In this document: in pieces, positions 53,421-53,431 of the stretch | Position numbering within the stretch: the first letter of the stretch is position 1 | Layout: the number at the start of each line of letters is the position of its first letter | Assembly (NCBI RefSeq): GCF_947039605.1 | Contig: NZ_CAMQZG010000025.1 | Coordinates: 1-53,431, forward strand | Length of the DNA stretch: 53,431 nucleotides | Direction: 5' to 3' | Source of the DNA: an uncultured Clostridium sp. | Lineage (GTDB): Bacteria; Bacillota; Clostridia; Clostridiales; Clostridiaceae | The notes under the pieces: generated by a model | Databases searched by the model: none | What the model was told of the DNA's origin: nothing | The model's input: only the letters and a program-made list of their open reading frames with translations | Translations under genes and position numbers: made by a program

Positions 53421-53431
53421 GTTTTTCGATT

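Noticed and set aside
1-53431. Mobile elements, prophage, CRISPR arrays, restriction or toxin-antitoxin systems
   Set aside because: I saw no transposase, integrase, phage or Cas protein, no regularly spaced identical repeats, and no toxin-antitoxin pair. Gene content and codon use look like core chromosome, apart from the 35.0-37.8 kb accessory stretch.

Overview
The window is strongly AT-rich chromosomal DNA from a low-GC Firmicute, most likely an anaerobic member of the Clostridia. Reasons: A/T-ending codons throughout, many TTG/GTG starts behind strong purine-rich ribosome binding sites, an argS T-box leader, intrinsic terminators after most transcription units, a FabT-fabH-acpP-...-accA fatty-acid cluster of the clostridial/streptococcal type, a FeoA-FeoB-Cys-rich iron operon and a coat-like gene behind a sigma-K-like promoter. 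No tRNA, rRNA, CRISPR, phage or transposase gene is visible. I cannot name the species.

Layout. 1-6.9 kb: the 3' part of a PhoH-family ATPase, a very large polytopic membrane protein, an M50-like membrane protein that has lost its zinc-binding motif and, on the minus strand, a Ppx/GppA-like protein with an HD-type C-terminus. 7.0-9.0 kb: T-box leader and argS. 9.0-11.3 kb (minus): feoA-feoB-Cys-rich protein behind a promoter carrying Fur-like repeats. 11.5-23.8 kb: mostly single-gene units (YprB-like nuclease, ComEC-like metallo-beta-lactamase-fold protein, PlsC acyltransferase, a large HPr-kinase-like P-loop protein, Lrp regulator, small alarmone synthetase, PHP phosphoesterase, CvfB, YaaR, NfeD plus SPFH pair, divergent alanine racemase).

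24.0-34.8 kb is a complete operon for de novo IMP synthesis from PRPP except purB: purL (fused with the glutaminase), purE, purC, purF, purM, purN, purH and purD, with candidate PurBox-like sites in front. 35.0-37.8 kb is an accessory island: an altered metallo-beta-lactamase-fold protein, a repeat-rich Cys-tailed protein, a Cys-rich zinc-ribbon-like protein and, in the gap upstream of the latter, a GC-richer, highly self-complementary stretch with its own minus-strand promoter and terminator. This is the best candidate for an undescribed structured RNA. 37.2-41.7 kb: CBM9-like protein, F420-ligase-like protein, truA, an aromatic-acid-exporter-like protein and dCMP deaminase.

42.0-50.6 kb is the type II fatty acid synthesis and acetyl-CoA carboxylase operon (fabT, fabH, acpP, fabD, fabG, fabF, accB, fabZ, accC, accD, accA). 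Two FabT-type palindromes lie on its promoter. The enoyl reductase gene fabK, expected between acpP and fabD, is absent. 50.7-53.4 kb: a DacF-type carboxypeptidase and scpA-scpB, ending in a 32-bp perfect palindrome and a terminator.
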